Assembly (NCBI GenBank): GCA_902783155.1
Contig: CACZPR010000054.1
Location: forward strand, 1 to 32,460
Length of the DNA stretch: 32,460 nt
DNA from: an uncultured Spirochaetaceae bacterium
GTDB taxonomy: Bacteria; Spirochaetota; Spirochaetia; Treponematales; Treponemataceae
Direction of reading: 5' to 3'
In this document: positions 7,384 to 15,327 of the stretch, piece after piece
Position numbering within the stretch: position 1 is the first letter of the stretch
Layout: each line of letters starts with the position of its first letter
The notes under the pieces: model-generated
The model's database searches: none
What the model was told of the DNA's origin: nothing
The model's input: only the letters and a program-made list of their open reading frames with translations
Program-made: the position numbers and the translations under genes

Positions 7384-8166
7384 ATGAAATCTTCTATTAA
7401 CTACAGATTTTTTTTGGCTTCTGTGATTGCAGCAATTTTTTCAACGGCGGCTCTGTTTGCGCAGGTTGATTCAAAATCTGCCGAAAAGGCGTACAACTTG
7501 ATGGAGCAGACTGGTGACATTCTTGTTTACCACGGCGACTATTCCGCTACGATTACTCTTACAATTCAAAAACCGGGCAAGGCCGTCCAGAATTTGAAGT
7601 ACAAGGTCTTCCAGCGCACCGAAAAGGATTTGATGACAATCGTTCAGCTTTACCCTGAGGCGGACAAGGGTACTGGCTATCTGCGCGATGGTGACAATAT
7701 TTGGGCTTACGACCCAATCAGTAGAAAATACACTCATTCGTCATTGAAGGACGCACTTGGTGAATCTGATTTGAACATTGACGACGTGGACCAGACCAAA
7801 GAGGACTGGAGAAAAAACTATGCCGTTGAAAAATTTGAGGAAAGCACTCTCGGAAAATATCCTGTCTATGTTGTGACTTTGACTGCAAAAACCTCCAAGC
7901 CTGCCTATGCGAAAAGTGTCTTCTATATCCGCAAAGACATTCCGCTCACATTGAAGGAGGAAGACTATTCCGGTTCCGGCAGATTGATGCGCACTGTGCT
8001 TATTCCAAAATACACAAAGGTTCCGGCTGGCTATGTCCCAACCCAGATGACTTTGCGTGACGAGCTTAACAAGGGCGAGCAGACATCGGAGGAGATTTCC
8101 GATTTGAATTTCAACAAACTGCCCGACTCGATTTTTACAAAGGCGTATCTTGAAGGATTGAATTGA
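7384..8166 (+). CDS. LolA-like outer membrane lipoprotein-sorting protein
   Basis: This 260-residue exported protein starts at ATG 7384, seven bases after GGAGGA; the first ~24 residues form a signal peptide ending near LFAQ. The rest (YLRDGDNIWAYDPISRK around 95-115, then VYVVTLTAK and FYIRKDIPLTLKEED) matches the LolA/LolB-like half-barrel family annotated as outer membrane lipoprotein-sorting protein, which frequently follows MacB/LolCDE-type transporters. It is expected in the periplasm, receiving a hydrophobic cargo from the permeases. Its stop codon overlaps the start of the next gene (TGATG), so the two are translationally coupled. The actual cargo (lipoprotein or lipid) is not shown by the sequence. 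Confidence 0.85.
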   Translation: MKSSINYRFFLASVIAAIFSTAALFAQVDSKSAEKAYNLMEQTGDILVYHGDYSATITLTIQKPGKAVQNLKYKVFQRTEKDLMTIVQLYPEADKGTGYLRDGDNIWAYDPISRKYTHSSLKDALGESDLNIDDVDQTKEDWRKNYAVEKFEESTLGKYPVYVVTLTAKTSKPAYAKSVFYIRKDIPLTLKEEDYSGSGRLMRTVLIPKYTKVPAGYVPTQMTLRDELNKGEQTSEEISDLNFNKLPDSIFTKAYLEGLN

Positions 8167-9803
8167 TGAAAAAAAGATTTCCTTGTGTTTTGGTTCTTTG
8201 TCTGGCTGTGGCCACTGCATTTTCCCAGGACATGGATTTTTCTGGCGAGGATTTTTTTTCGCCCGAAGAATCCACCGGGTCCACCGAGTCCACATGGGAA
8301 GATGATTTTGGCTACTCCGACGAGGATTTTTTTGGCAGCTCTGACGATGATTTTTTTCAGGACGACGGCATTGAGGAGCTGGTTGTTCTTGATGACAAGT
8401 CTTCCGCCATGGCACAGGGAACTCTTTTTGAAATTGGAAGCGTGAGGGTCGGTGGGAGTTTTGATACCGGCCTTTCGTTTTTTGTTCCGCTTTTCCGCGA
8501 GGATGATAATAAGAATTTTGGAGAGAGGCTGGCTGACAGCAGACTGAAACCTTCAGCGGGTGCGAGTCTTTTTATTGATGCCCGACCGACTTCAACTCTG
8601 CGTCTCTACACAAAGTTTGGAATCAACTATCCGTACAAGGACAGCGTTGGTGTTTCAATGGGCACGCAGAATGTGAATGTTGATGAGAATGCGGAAATCC
8701 CCGAGGGAACGACACCTTCAGTCCCCGACAATATTCCTGATGAATGGAAGACATGGCTTGAGGGAGTTACGAACGGAGCCAGCGTTTCAAATCTTCCGTC
8801 GTCTTTGGCCATGCCGAATTTTTCAATCACGAACTGGCTTTATCTGAAAGAACTATTTACGGATTTTTCAATCGCCGACAGAGTGTTTTTTAGATTCGGT
8901 CTGCACACTGTTTCATGGGGCGCGGGATTTTTCTTTAGTCCTGTTTCCGACATGATTAACACATCCTCAATCGACCCGGAGCATACCGACGCACAGGTTG
9001 ATGGCAGCCTGAACCTAAGAACGCAGATTACTTTCCCTGATTCACAGAACTGTCTCTGGCTTTATGTTGTTCCATCGACCAAAACCTATATGCCGGAATT
9101 TGCGTCTCAGGAGGATGTCCAGAACGGAAGCCTCAACGAATACATGGATGACGCAATGTATCCAAATCTTATGAAGGAAATTGCTTTTGCCGGAAAAATG
9201 GATGTGGTGGTCTCCAACTGGGAACTTGGATTTGGCGGCGTATTCAAATACCAGAGTGCGCCCAAGCTCATGGCGACTGCAAGCGGAAGCATTATCAATG
9301 GAAAGGTCGGTGTCTTTGGCGAAATGGTTTTGAGCTACGGAAGCCAGACACAGTGGACCGAAAATCCTGAGTGGGGTTCAAAGGATTTGATTTTTCAGGG
9401 AACGGTCGGCGCAATGTACATGTGGTCCAAGCCACAGATTACTTTGATGGGCCAGTATTATTTTGACAGCAACAAGGACGACCATGAGTTTTCGACTTAT
9501 GGAAACAATCTTGCTTTTACCGTGAACTTTGCGAAACTTGGTGAAACAAATTTGAATCTCGCGCTCTTTGGCCTGTTCTATTTTGGAAAGACCAACATGA
9601 CAAGTCTTTCCGATGCCATGGAAAAAATGGGAAGCGGAAAAGCGTTCATGCCCTATGCGGGTATTCTTTCTGCCACGCTCACATGGAATCCAATTTCTGT
9701 TTTGAACATTTCGATGGGACCGTACATTACCTGGCTTGACATGGGAAAGGCCCCCGACGTTTCGTTTAGATTTGGAATAACATTGGGTGGTGGAAAATTC
9801 TAA
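8166..9803 (+). CDS. outer-membrane beta-barrel-like protein with acidic DFF repeats
   Basis: This 545-residue protein starts at the ATG overlapping the previous stop and has a signal peptide (MKKRFPCVLVLCLAVATAFS). The mature N-terminus is highly acidic with repeated (D/E)DFF text (GEDFFSPEE, DEDFFGSSDDDFFQDD) over about residues 24-70. The remainder alternates aromatic and polar residues in strand-like stretches, and the chain ends FRFGITLGGGKF with a terminal Phe, as expected for BAM-inserted barrels. It is the last gene of the transporter operon and is probably its outer-membrane partner or end acceptor. I do not recognise a named family. A role as receptor or channel is inference. Confidence 0.7.
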   Translation: MKKRFPCVLVLCLAVATAFSQDMDFSGEDFFSPEESTGSTESTWEDDFGYSDEDFFGSSDDDFFQDDGIEELVVLDDKSSAMAQGTLFEIGSVRVGGSFDTGLSFFVPLFREDDNKNFGERLADSRLKPSAGASLFIDARPTSTLRLYTKFGINYPYKDSVGVSMGTQNVNVDENAEIPEGTTPSVPDNIPDEWKTWLEGVTNGASVSNLPSSLAMPNFSITNWLYLKELFTDFSIADRVFFRFGLHTVSWGAGFFFSPVSDMINTSSIDPEHTDAQVDGSLNLRTQITFPDSQNCLWLYVVPSTKTYMPEFASQEDVQNGSLNEYMDDAMYPNLMKEIAFAGKMDVVVSNWELGFGGVFKYQSAPKLMATASGSIINGKVGVFGEMVLSYGSQTQWTENPEWGSKDLIFQGTVGAMYMWSKPQITLMGQYYFDSNKDDHEFSTYGNNLAFTVNFAKLGETNLNLALFGLFYFGKTNMTSLSDAMEKMGSGKAFMPYAGILSATLTWNPISVLNISMGPYITWLDMGKAPDVSFRFGITLGGGKF

Positions 9804-9827
9804 AAGACCGGAATCCACATTCAAGAC

Positions 9828-9856
9828 TTGAAACATAATTTTGATTGCCCTATAAT
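9828..9856 (+). promoter_or_regulatory. sigma-70 promoter of the lipoprotein-rSAM operon
   Basis: TTGAAA (9828-9833), 17 bp, then TATAAT (9851-9856). It stands just after the end of the transporter operon and would give a leader of about 60 nt before the first gene, which has a strong ribosome site. Confidence 0.75.
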
Positions 9857-9921
9857 TAAATTAGGCTTAATGGATTTTTTTGTTAAGTTCTGTTTTTTGT
9901 CATCTTTGTGGAGGAAAATTT

Positions 9922-10356
9922 ATGAAAGTTTTGAAGGACAAGATTTTTAGAACCGTCGCAACTTTTCTTGCTGCCTGTGGAGTCTCAACCTATTTTACCG
10001 CCTGTTACGGAATGCCTCCTTTTGTTTGTGCCTACGGTATGATTCCGAATACCAATTTGAAATTCCATGTTAGCGGTGACATTGATGGTGACGGAACAAA
10101 AGAAAATGTCCAGGGAATCAGGATTTCCGCAGATGACAATTCAGACCCGGTCCACACGCGGAGTGATGGAATTGCGATTCTTCCGACCTATTTTGACAGG
10201 GGTATTGTTTTTACAATTGAAGATGTTGATGGCGATGCGAATGGAAGTTTCAAAACAAAGACATACAGTCTTCCCGATGATGTTGCTTTTAATGAAGATA
10301 TCAATATTGAAATAGAACTTGAACGTAAAACTGAATCAGAAAATCAAGAAGAGTAA
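9922..10356 (+). CDS. radical SAM-associated lipoprotein (rSAM/lipoprotein system)
   Basis: This 144-residue lipoprotein starts at ATG 9922 behind GGAGGA; an upstream in-frame start lacks a site. The signal peptide ends with lipobox FTAC (Cys28), followed at once by YGMPP. This CYG-P start and the later DVDGDANGSF segment fit the putative lipoprotein family always found beside a particular radical SAM enzyme (the rSAM/lipoprotein system defined by Haft, TIGR04134-like as I recall it). The body reads like a small beta-sandwich, with two acidic loops (DIDGDGTKEN and DVDGDANG) that could bind calcium. It directly precedes the radical SAM gene, 7 bp apart. The processed or modified residue is unknown; the invariant YG-P next to the lipidated Cys is an obvious candidate site. 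Confidence 0.8.
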   Translation: MKVLKDKIFRTVATFLAACGVSTYFTACYGMPPFVCAYGMIPNTNLKFHVSGDIDGDGTKENVQGIRISADDNSDPVHTRSDGIAILPTYFDRGIVFTIEDVDGDANGSFKTKTYSLPDDVAFNEDINIEIELERKTESENQEE

Positions 10357-10363
10357 AGTTAAA

Positions 10364-11470
10364 ATGGATTTTCCCGTTTGGTTCAAAAGATTTATTTTTC
10401 TTCGATACAGAAAACGTGCAATTAAAAATCACCGATTGGACTATCTTTTTTGGGAATGTACCCTGCGGTGCAATTTAAACTGTCTGCACTGTGGAAGCGA
10501 CTGCACAAAAAAAGGTGGCGTAAAAGAAATGTCTGTTGAGGATTTTTCAAAAGTCCTCGATGACATAAAGGAGCGCAATCCTGTAAAAAACTTGACGGTG
10601 TGCATAACTGGCGGGGAGCCTCTTGTCCGAAACGATTTGGAGGATGCGGGAAGAGAAATCATAAGGCGTGGATTTTACTGGGGGATTGTCACCAACGGAC
10701 TTTTGTTTACAAAGGAGCGTTTTGTCTCGCTTCTGAATGCCGGGATGTCATCTATGAGTTTTAGTCTGGATGGATTTGAAAAGGAACACAACCATCTTCG
10801 GCAAAATGAAAGTTCATTTGAAAAAGTGATTTCCGCTTTGAACACTGTTATTGCTTTCCAAAAAAAATATCCGCAGCGCATTATGTTTGATGTAATCACC
10901 TGTGTGCATAAGGGAAATCTGGAAATACTCCGCAGGTTCAGAGATTTTTTAATCGACATGGGGATTTCTTATTGGAGGATTTTTTCAATTTTTCCAAATG
11001 GGCGCGCACATGAAAATGATTTGTCGCTGAATCCAGATGAGTACATGTTGCTTATGGATTTTATTTCCGAGACACGTTCGTATAAAAATCAGGATGGAAA
11101 ATCAATCCACCTGAACTATTCCTGCGAGGGCTATCTTGGAAAATATGAATTGAAAGTTCGGGACCATTTTTTCTTTTGCCGTGGTGGAATCAGCATTGGG
11201 TCGGTTTGGTGCAATGGAAATGTCGGTGCATGTCTGAGTGTCCGCGCTCCGGATTTGATTCAGGGAAATGTTTATGAAAAAAAATTCATGGACATCTGGA
11301 ACAATGGATTCCAGAATATGAGAAACCGGGACTGGGCGAAAATTGGAAAATGTGCCGGATGCAAAAAATGGAAACTCTGCATGGGAAACGGAATGCATCT
11401 TCATCAAAATCTGACTGACGAGGTGGACCGTTGTAATTATGGAGTTCTGTGTTCCGCAAAGGGGGTATAA
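10364..11470 (+). CDS. radical SAM/SPASM enzyme of the rSAM/lipoprotein system
   Basis: This 368-residue enzyme has the [4Fe-4S]-SAM motif CNLNCLHC (C36, C40, C43), preceded by ECTLR and followed by GSDC, which is the form seen in TIGR04133-type members. The glycine-rich SAM-binding text ITGGEPL lies near residue 80. Cysteine-rich text in the last third (CRGGISIGSVWC, then GACLS, CAGCKKWKLC and RCNYGVLC) fits a SPASM/twitch domain with auxiliary clusters, as in enzymes that modify peptides. I take ATG 10364, since upstream starts overlap the lipoprotein gene; its ribosome site is weak, suggesting coupling. The neighbouring lipoprotein is the expected substrate or partner. The chemistry is unknown; peptide modification is inferred from the SPASM architecture. 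Confidence 0.9.
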   Translation: MDFPVWFKRFIFLRYRKRAIKNHRLDYLFWECTLRCNLNCLHCGSDCTKKGGVKEMSVEDFSKVLDDIKERNPVKNLTVCITGGEPLVRNDLEDAGREIIRRGFYWGIVTNGLLFTKERFVSLLNAGMSSMSFSLDGFEKEHNHLRQNESSFEKVISALNTVIAFQKKYPQRIMFDVITCVHKGNLEILRRFRDFLIDMGISYWRIFSIFPNGRAHENDLSLNPDEYMLLMDFISETRSYKNQDGKSIHLNYSCEGYLGKYELKVRDHFFFCRGGISIGSVWCNGNVGACLSVRAPDLIQGNVYEKKFMDIWNNGFQNMRNRDWAKIGKCAGCKKWKLCMGNGMHLHQNLTDEVDRCNYGVLCSAKGV

Positions 11471-11471
11471 A

Positions 11472-11921
11472 ATGTTGCGTGTGATTAAAAAAAATGTTTT
11501 TGTTTTTGCATTGGTTTTTGTGTCATCTTTTTTTATTTCGTGCATTTCTCCAGAGGCGACACACCTTTTGATGGTTGCGACTGCTCCTGAGTACAATGTG
11601 TCGGTTGAAATCAAAAAAGGTTCGGCATACATTTCTGGAATCAAAAACTACAATCCGGAAGTTGAAAATCTATACTCCCATGATATTCCGTCCCAGAGTG
11701 AATTACATTCCAACTACATTGACTCGCGTCTTTTGATTTCCGGGCAAAAGTTTTCGGAGAGTTTGAAATACGGCTACCAGTTGATTTTGACCGTGCAGTC
11801 TTCCGCTGGCGATGAACTTGAAATTGAAGTAACAGACACCAACGGAAAAAAGAAAAGCTATAAAATAAACGCACCAATGAATTCAAAGACTTTCTGCTTT
11901 GAAAATCATTTTAGGCCATAA
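11472..11921 (+). CDS. putative lipoprotein, third gene of the rSAM operon
   Basis: This 149-residue protein starts at ATG 11472, one base after the previous stop, behind a GGGGG site. The N-terminus is a hydrophobic signal ending in FFISC, a loose spirochaete-type lipobox (Cys near residue 24). The rest has alternating strand-like stretches (YNVSVEIKKGSAYISGIKNY, YGYQLILTVQSS, LEIEVTDTNGKKKSYKI) suggesting a small beta-sandwich. I do not recognise a family. Being cotranscribed with the radical SAM pair, it may be a second partner or substrate, but no YG-P motif follows its cysteine. The gene ends 8 bp before the end of the opposing gene. Confidence 0.7.
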   Translation: MLRVIKKNVFVFALVFVSSFFISCISPEATHLLMVATAPEYNVSVEIKKGSAYISGIKNYNPEVENLYSHDIPSQSELHSNYIDSRLLISGQKFSESLKYGYQLILTVQSSAGDELEIEVTDTNGKKKSYKINAPMNSKTFCFENHFRP

Positions 11922-11929
11922 GCGATAAC

Positions 11930-12460
11930 TTACCAGCAGTATGAAATGCCAAGCGTCAAATCCACCGGGGAATGGGTTTTAAATGGATTTTGATTTTCAA
12001 TGAAAAGCATGGAAAGTCCCGCCCCGACATTCAGCTGAAGATTTTGTGTCATCTGTCTTATGTAATAAATCTTTGCACCCGCCACAAAACCTACGACACA
12101 TGATTTTGGATGCAAATCTGCACAGACTATCCCAAGCCCCGCGAAAACAGATGGACGGAAAAAATCATTTTGTGTAATTGCAAAACTGTTGTCCAGTCCC
12201 AGCGAGATTTCGTTTACCAACAGAAGTTTTCCAGAATTTTTGATTGAGGCAAAATCTTGGCCCGCCTTTACAAAAACATCCAGCGACTTGTAAATTGGAT
12301 ATGAAAACTGCAAGTCATATTTGAAACTTGGTTTGTCACAAAAAGCATCCTGTGAAAAATCCGGCATGGCAGCCCCCAAATCCAACTGAAGCCGTGGACC
12401 CGCAAATCCAAGACCCACAAGCAAAATAAAAAGCGTGGGGAAGAGAATTATTTTTTTCAT
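11930..12460 (-). CDS. small outer-membrane beta-barrel-like protein
   Basis: This 176-residue exported protein starts at 12460 with AGGAGG upstream and a signal peptide ending near GFAGP. The mature part is built of short amphipathic strands (FKYDLQFSYPIYKSLDVFVKAG, NEISLGLDNSF, LNVGAGLSML) and ends LTLGISYCW with a terminal aromatic, as in eight-strand barrels of the OmpA/OmpW size class. No specific family is recognised. It runs toward the rSAM operon, with stop codons only 8 bp apart, so there is no room for a separate terminator. Confidence 0.65.
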   Translation of the reverse strand: MKKIILFPTLFILLVGLGFAGPRLQLDLGAAMPDFSQDAFCDKPSFKYDLQFSYPIYKSLDVFVKAGQDFASIKNSGKLLLVNEISLGLDNSFAITQNDFFRPSVFAGLGIVCADLHPKSCVVGFVAGAKIYYIRQMTQNLQLNVGAGLSMLFIENQNPFKTHSPVDLTLGISYCW

Positions 12461-12572
12461 AACTAATGCCTCCTAATGTATTTTATCATTTGTCCAAATC
12501 TGCTCCCGGTGCTTATTTGCGCTACCTTAGTTTACAGGTACTCCCATGACACGGATTCGGACATTGTAATTG

Positions 12573-12869
12573 TCAACAGCCCTCATCTGGTTCCATGAAG
12601 CAGAACAGATGTTCCACGGATTCCCAGTTTTCTCTAAGCTGCAAAAATGAATTGCTGCCGGAAACCATTCCCATTCCGCTTGGTAAATAGAATTTTACAT
12701 CGCAATCCATTTTCGGCCATTTGTAAGAAGATGCATTTTCTTTTGAGTTGTCGCTTTCTGTTTTATCCGAAGGGTTTTCTTGGTAAAAAAAATCTTCGAT
12801 GGATGTTTGTGCATATGTGTCAAAAGAAGTCAATACAAGAAATGTGATTATAAAAATTTTTAACTTCAT
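12573..12869 (-). CDS. small exported protein of unknown function
   Basis: This 98-residue protein starts at 12869 with a clear AGGAG site. It has a signal peptide (FIITFLVLTSFDTYA, cleavage likely before QTS) and then SIEDFFYQEN, a short acid-Phe-Phe text like the one repeated in the outer-membrane protein at 8166-9803. No family is recognised. It is probably cotranscribed with, or placed independently before, the barrel gene downstream, 112 bp away. The strong start signals make it likely real despite its size. Confidence 0.6.
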   Translation of the reverse strand: MKLKIFIITFLVLTSFDTYAQTSIEDFFYQENPSDKTESDNSKENASSYKWPKMDCDVKFYLPSGMGMVSGSNSFLQLRENWESVEHLFCFMEPDEGC

Positions 12870-13122
12870 AACTTTTACTCCTAAACATTTTTTTGCCCCA
12901 TGGGATTTTTATCCCAAGATTCCAACTAGAAGACAGCGCGCTTTGTCTATGTCAAGGATTGTCGCCCCATTTTTTGAATTTCGCAAGGCCTTGGAGGGCA
13001 AATATTACGTAGATCACTCTTCGCTCAGACGGACTGTTACGAACATCACTGCTATGATGTATGTAATATTACATATGTAATATTGAGATAATGGAGATTT
13101 TTTAGAAAATGGAGATTTTTGG
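12870..13122. other. intergenic region upstream of the LuxR-type gene
   Basis: There is no gene. It holds the divergent start signals for 12573-12869, the triple half-site at 13061-13081, and a tandem AATGGAGATTTTT repeat (about 13090 and 13109), the second copy providing the ribosome site. Confidence 0.5.
13061..13081. promoter_or_regulatory. triple half-site operator before the LuxR-type gene
   Basis: Three contiguous 7-bp half-sites alternate in direction: ATGTAAT (13061-13067), ATTACAT (13068-13074), ATGTAAT (13075-13081). Two overlapping perfect palindromes result, the longer being AATATTACATATGTAATATT (13065-13084). A TATGAT -10-like box lies just before (13053-13058), so the sites would cover the start of transcription. 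Confidence 0.55.
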
Positions 13123-13425
13123 ATGGTAAAATATTACGCGGTGTTTTTTATTGTCGGGTTTGAATCAAGAAACAGAAGTACAGAAAAAATTTTGAATCTT
13201 GCGCTGTACGATGGTCTGAAGGAAAGCGATGTGGACCTGCTGAACTGTGTTCTCAACAATCAACAGTACAAGGTGATTGCAATCAACATGAACAAAAGCG
13301 AGGGTGCGGTAAGAAACCGTCTGAATAAAATCTATGACGCTATTGGAGTTTTGGACCGCATCGGTTTTTTGACAACATTTACAGGTTTTGATGTAATTTT
13401 CAAGCCTGTCGAGCAACCCGCCTGA
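13123..13425 (+). CDS. mini LuxR-type helix-turn-helix regulator
   Basis: This 100-residue protein starts at ATG 13123 behind GGAG. Its second half (LKESDVDLLNCVLNN, then YKVIAINMNKSEGAVRNRLN and IYDAIGVLDRIGFL) matches the four-helix LuxR/GerE DNA-binding domain, including the A-x-x-x-x-x-S-x-x-A/T-V recognition-helix pattern. The first ~28 residues are too few for a sensor or receiver domain, so it is close to a bare DNA-binding domain. The palindromic sites 40-60 bp upstream are a natural candidate for its own operator. It precedes the pyrimidine gene in the same direction, but that gene has its own promoter-like box. A role in regulating pyrimidine genes is only a possibility. Confidence 0.7.
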   Translation: MVKYYAVFFIVGFESRNRSTEKILNLALYDGLKESDVDLLNCVLNNQQYKVIAINMNKSEGAVRNRLNKIYDAIGVLDRIGFLTTFTGFDVIFKPVEQPA

Positions 13426-13450
13426 TGTTCCCCTTTTTTATAAAAACGTT

Positions 13451-13456
13451 TATAAT
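13451..13456 (+). promoter_or_regulatory. -10 box of pyrKD, predicting a leaderless mRNA
   Basis: A consensus TATAAT ends 8 nt before the ATG and no Shine-Dalgarno sequence fits between. The -35 region (about 13428-13433) is poor. Confidence 0.5.
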
Positions 13457-13464
13457 GGACCATT

Positions 13465-15276
13465 ATGATAGACGAAGCTCTTGTTGATTCTGATGGAAAC
13501 GGTATTCAGTTTTTTGGTGACGGTCTGGTTTGCGGGCTGAAAAAGATTGACGGACAGGCTAATGTTTTTCTTTTGCGGACGGAGATTGTTCTGGAGCGCG
13601 AGACTCAGGTTGCTCCGGAGCCGGGTCAGTTTTACATGCTGCGGAGTAAAAAGAGTTCCGCATATTTCGGTCGTCCGATTTCGGTCTACCGCTCAAAAGT
13701 TTTTTCTGAAAATGGAAAGCGTAAAATCGAATTGCAGTTTATGATTTTGGAAAAGGGAACGGGGACAAAGGAATTGTGCCAGATGCTTCCCGGAGAAAAA
13801 GTCGTTTTGTCAGGTCCCATGGGAAATGTTTTTCATGCCCCGGACTGTGCGGATGGCAAGGTTGAAATCTGCATTGTGGGCGGTGGAATCGGTGTGGCTC
13901 CTGTCGCCAATTTTGCGTCTTCATTAAAAAACGGAAGCTATGATTTTTTTGCGAGTTTCCGCTCCGGTTCATACGGTCTTGATTATGTGAATCCACGAGA
14001 GCTTTTTATTACGACGGATGACGGAAGCCAGGGCATCCACGGTATGCTGAGTGCCGCTCTGACTGCCGGTAAGATTAGGGATGCGGGGTATAAGTATATC
14101 TTTGCGTGCGGTCCCGAACCGATGCTTGCGTACGTGCAGAATGTTGCCCACGAGGCTGGTGTCAAGGCGTATCTAAGTCTGGAGCACAGGATGTTGTGCG
14201 GAGCGGGTGCGTGTCTTGGCTGTACGATTCAGACGGACGAGGGAACTTTGCGTGTGTGCAAGGACGGTCCTGTTTTTGATTCCGGCATAATCCATTTTGC
14301 AGAACCGTCGCCCAGAAAAAATCCTCTGCCAGAAAATGTGGAGCCTGATTTGAGCGTGGAAATCTGCGGGGTGCATTTTAAGAATCCTGTGATTGCCGCT
14401 TCGGGAACATTTGGTTATGGCCAGAACTTCCGTGGACTTTCCGATGTGGGCGCGTGGGGAGGAATCTCTTCAAAAGGAACGACCCTTGAACCGCGCGAGG
14501 GAAATCCGGGTGAACGGAGCATAGAAGTTGCAAGCGGCGACATAAACTCAATCGGTCTGCAAAATCCGGGGATGAAAGAGGTCGTTGAAAAAATCGTTCC
14601 TGAAATGATGAAGCTGGATTCGGTCATAATTTTGAATGTGGCCGGGCATGATTTGTTGTCCTATGTCGAAGCTGTTCGCTTGGCTGATTCAACTGATGTA
14701 AAAATGATAGAACTGAACATCAGCTGTCCGAATGTGAAGGCAGGCGGTCAGGCTTGGGGAATGGTTCCTGAAGCCGCGTCCGAATGTGTGTCTGCGGTGC
14801 GTGCGGTGACAAAAAGGCCGTTGATTGTAAAACTTACTCCGAATGCCCCAGATTTGCGTGCGGTTGCAAGGGCGTGTATTGATGCCGGCGCCGATGCCTT
14901 GAGCCTTGTGAACACATTTTTGGCGACCGCAATCGATATTGAAAAGGGAAAGCCGTTTTTTGAAAACATCCGTGCGGGACTGTGTGGACCTGCAATCAAG
15001 CCTATTGCGCTGCGCATGGTCTACGATGTCGTCGAGGAAATCAACAGGATGCCGGAGGAAAAAAGGGTTCCGGTGATTGGCATTGGTGGAATCGAAAAGT
15101 GGCAGGACGCGGTGGAGTTCATAATGGCTGGAGCAAGTGCCGTGCAGATTGGAAGCGCAGTTTTTGCAAATCCGAATGTGGCCCGGGATGTGTGCGATGG
15201 ACTGAAATCCTTTATGAAGCGGAAGGGCTACAACAATATAGAAGATTTCAGGGGAATCGCGCAGGCCAAAAATTAA
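13465..15276 (+). CDS. pyrKD: fused dihydroorotate dehydrogenase, PyrK electron-transfer unit plus PyrD catalytic unit
   Basis: This 603-residue fusion performs the fourth step of pyrimidine synthesis, oxidising dihydroorotate to orotate with NAD. Residues 1-290 are the PyrK-type FAD/[2Fe-2S] electron-transfer unit: GRPISVY for FAD, VGGGIGVAP for NAD binding (about 138-147), and cluster cysteines C245, C250, C253, C265 (CGAGACLGC...C). Residues 296-603 are class 1B PyrD with the FMN/substrate loop LNISCPN, whose Cys421 is the expected catalytic base, and GIGGIEKWQDAVEFIMAGA near the end. The classical 1B enzyme is two separate proteins. The start ATG 13465 has no Shine-Dalgarno sequence and follows a TATAAT closely, so translation is probably leaderless. 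Confidence 0.92.
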   Translation: MIDEALVDSDGNGIQFFGDGLVCGLKKIDGQANVFLLRTEIVLERETQVAPEPGQFYMLRSKKSSAYFGRPISVYRSKVFSENGKRKIELQFMILEKGTGTKELCQMLPGEKVVLSGPMGNVFHAPDCADGKVEICIVGGGIGVAPVANFASSLKNGSYDFFASFRSGSYGLDYVNPRELFITTDDGSQGIHGMLSAALTAGKIRDAGYKYIFACGPEPMLAYVQNVAHEAGVKAYLSLEHRMLCGAGACLGCTIQTDEGTLRVCKDGPVFDSGIIHFAEPSPRKNPLPENVEPDLSVEICGVHFKNPVIAASGTFGYGQNFRGLSDVGAWGGISSKGTTLEPREGNPGERSIEVASGDINSIGLQNPGMKEVVEKIVPEMMKLDSVIILNVAGHDLLSYVEAVRLADSTDVKMIELNISCPNVKAGGQAWGMVPEAASECVSAVRAVTKRPLIVKLTPNAPDLRAVARACIDAGADALSLVNTFLATAIDIEKGKPFFENIRAGLCGPAIKPIALRMVYDVVEEINRMPEEKRVPVIGIGGIEKWQDAVEFIMAGASAVQIGSAVFANPNVARDVCDGLKSFMKRKGYNNIEDFRGIAQAKN

Positions 15277-15291
15277 ATTTCCTCTAATCTC

Positions 15292-15320
15292 TTGTTTATT
15301 ATGACAAAATTAGATAAAAT
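15292..15320 (+). promoter_or_regulatory. promoter of the THUMP methyltransferase gene, leaderless type
   Basis: TTGTTT (15292-15297), 17 bp, TAAAAT (15315-15320). The ATG at 15328 lies 7 nt after the -10 box, with no ribosome site. Confidence 0.5.
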
Positions 15321-15327
15321 GTCATTT

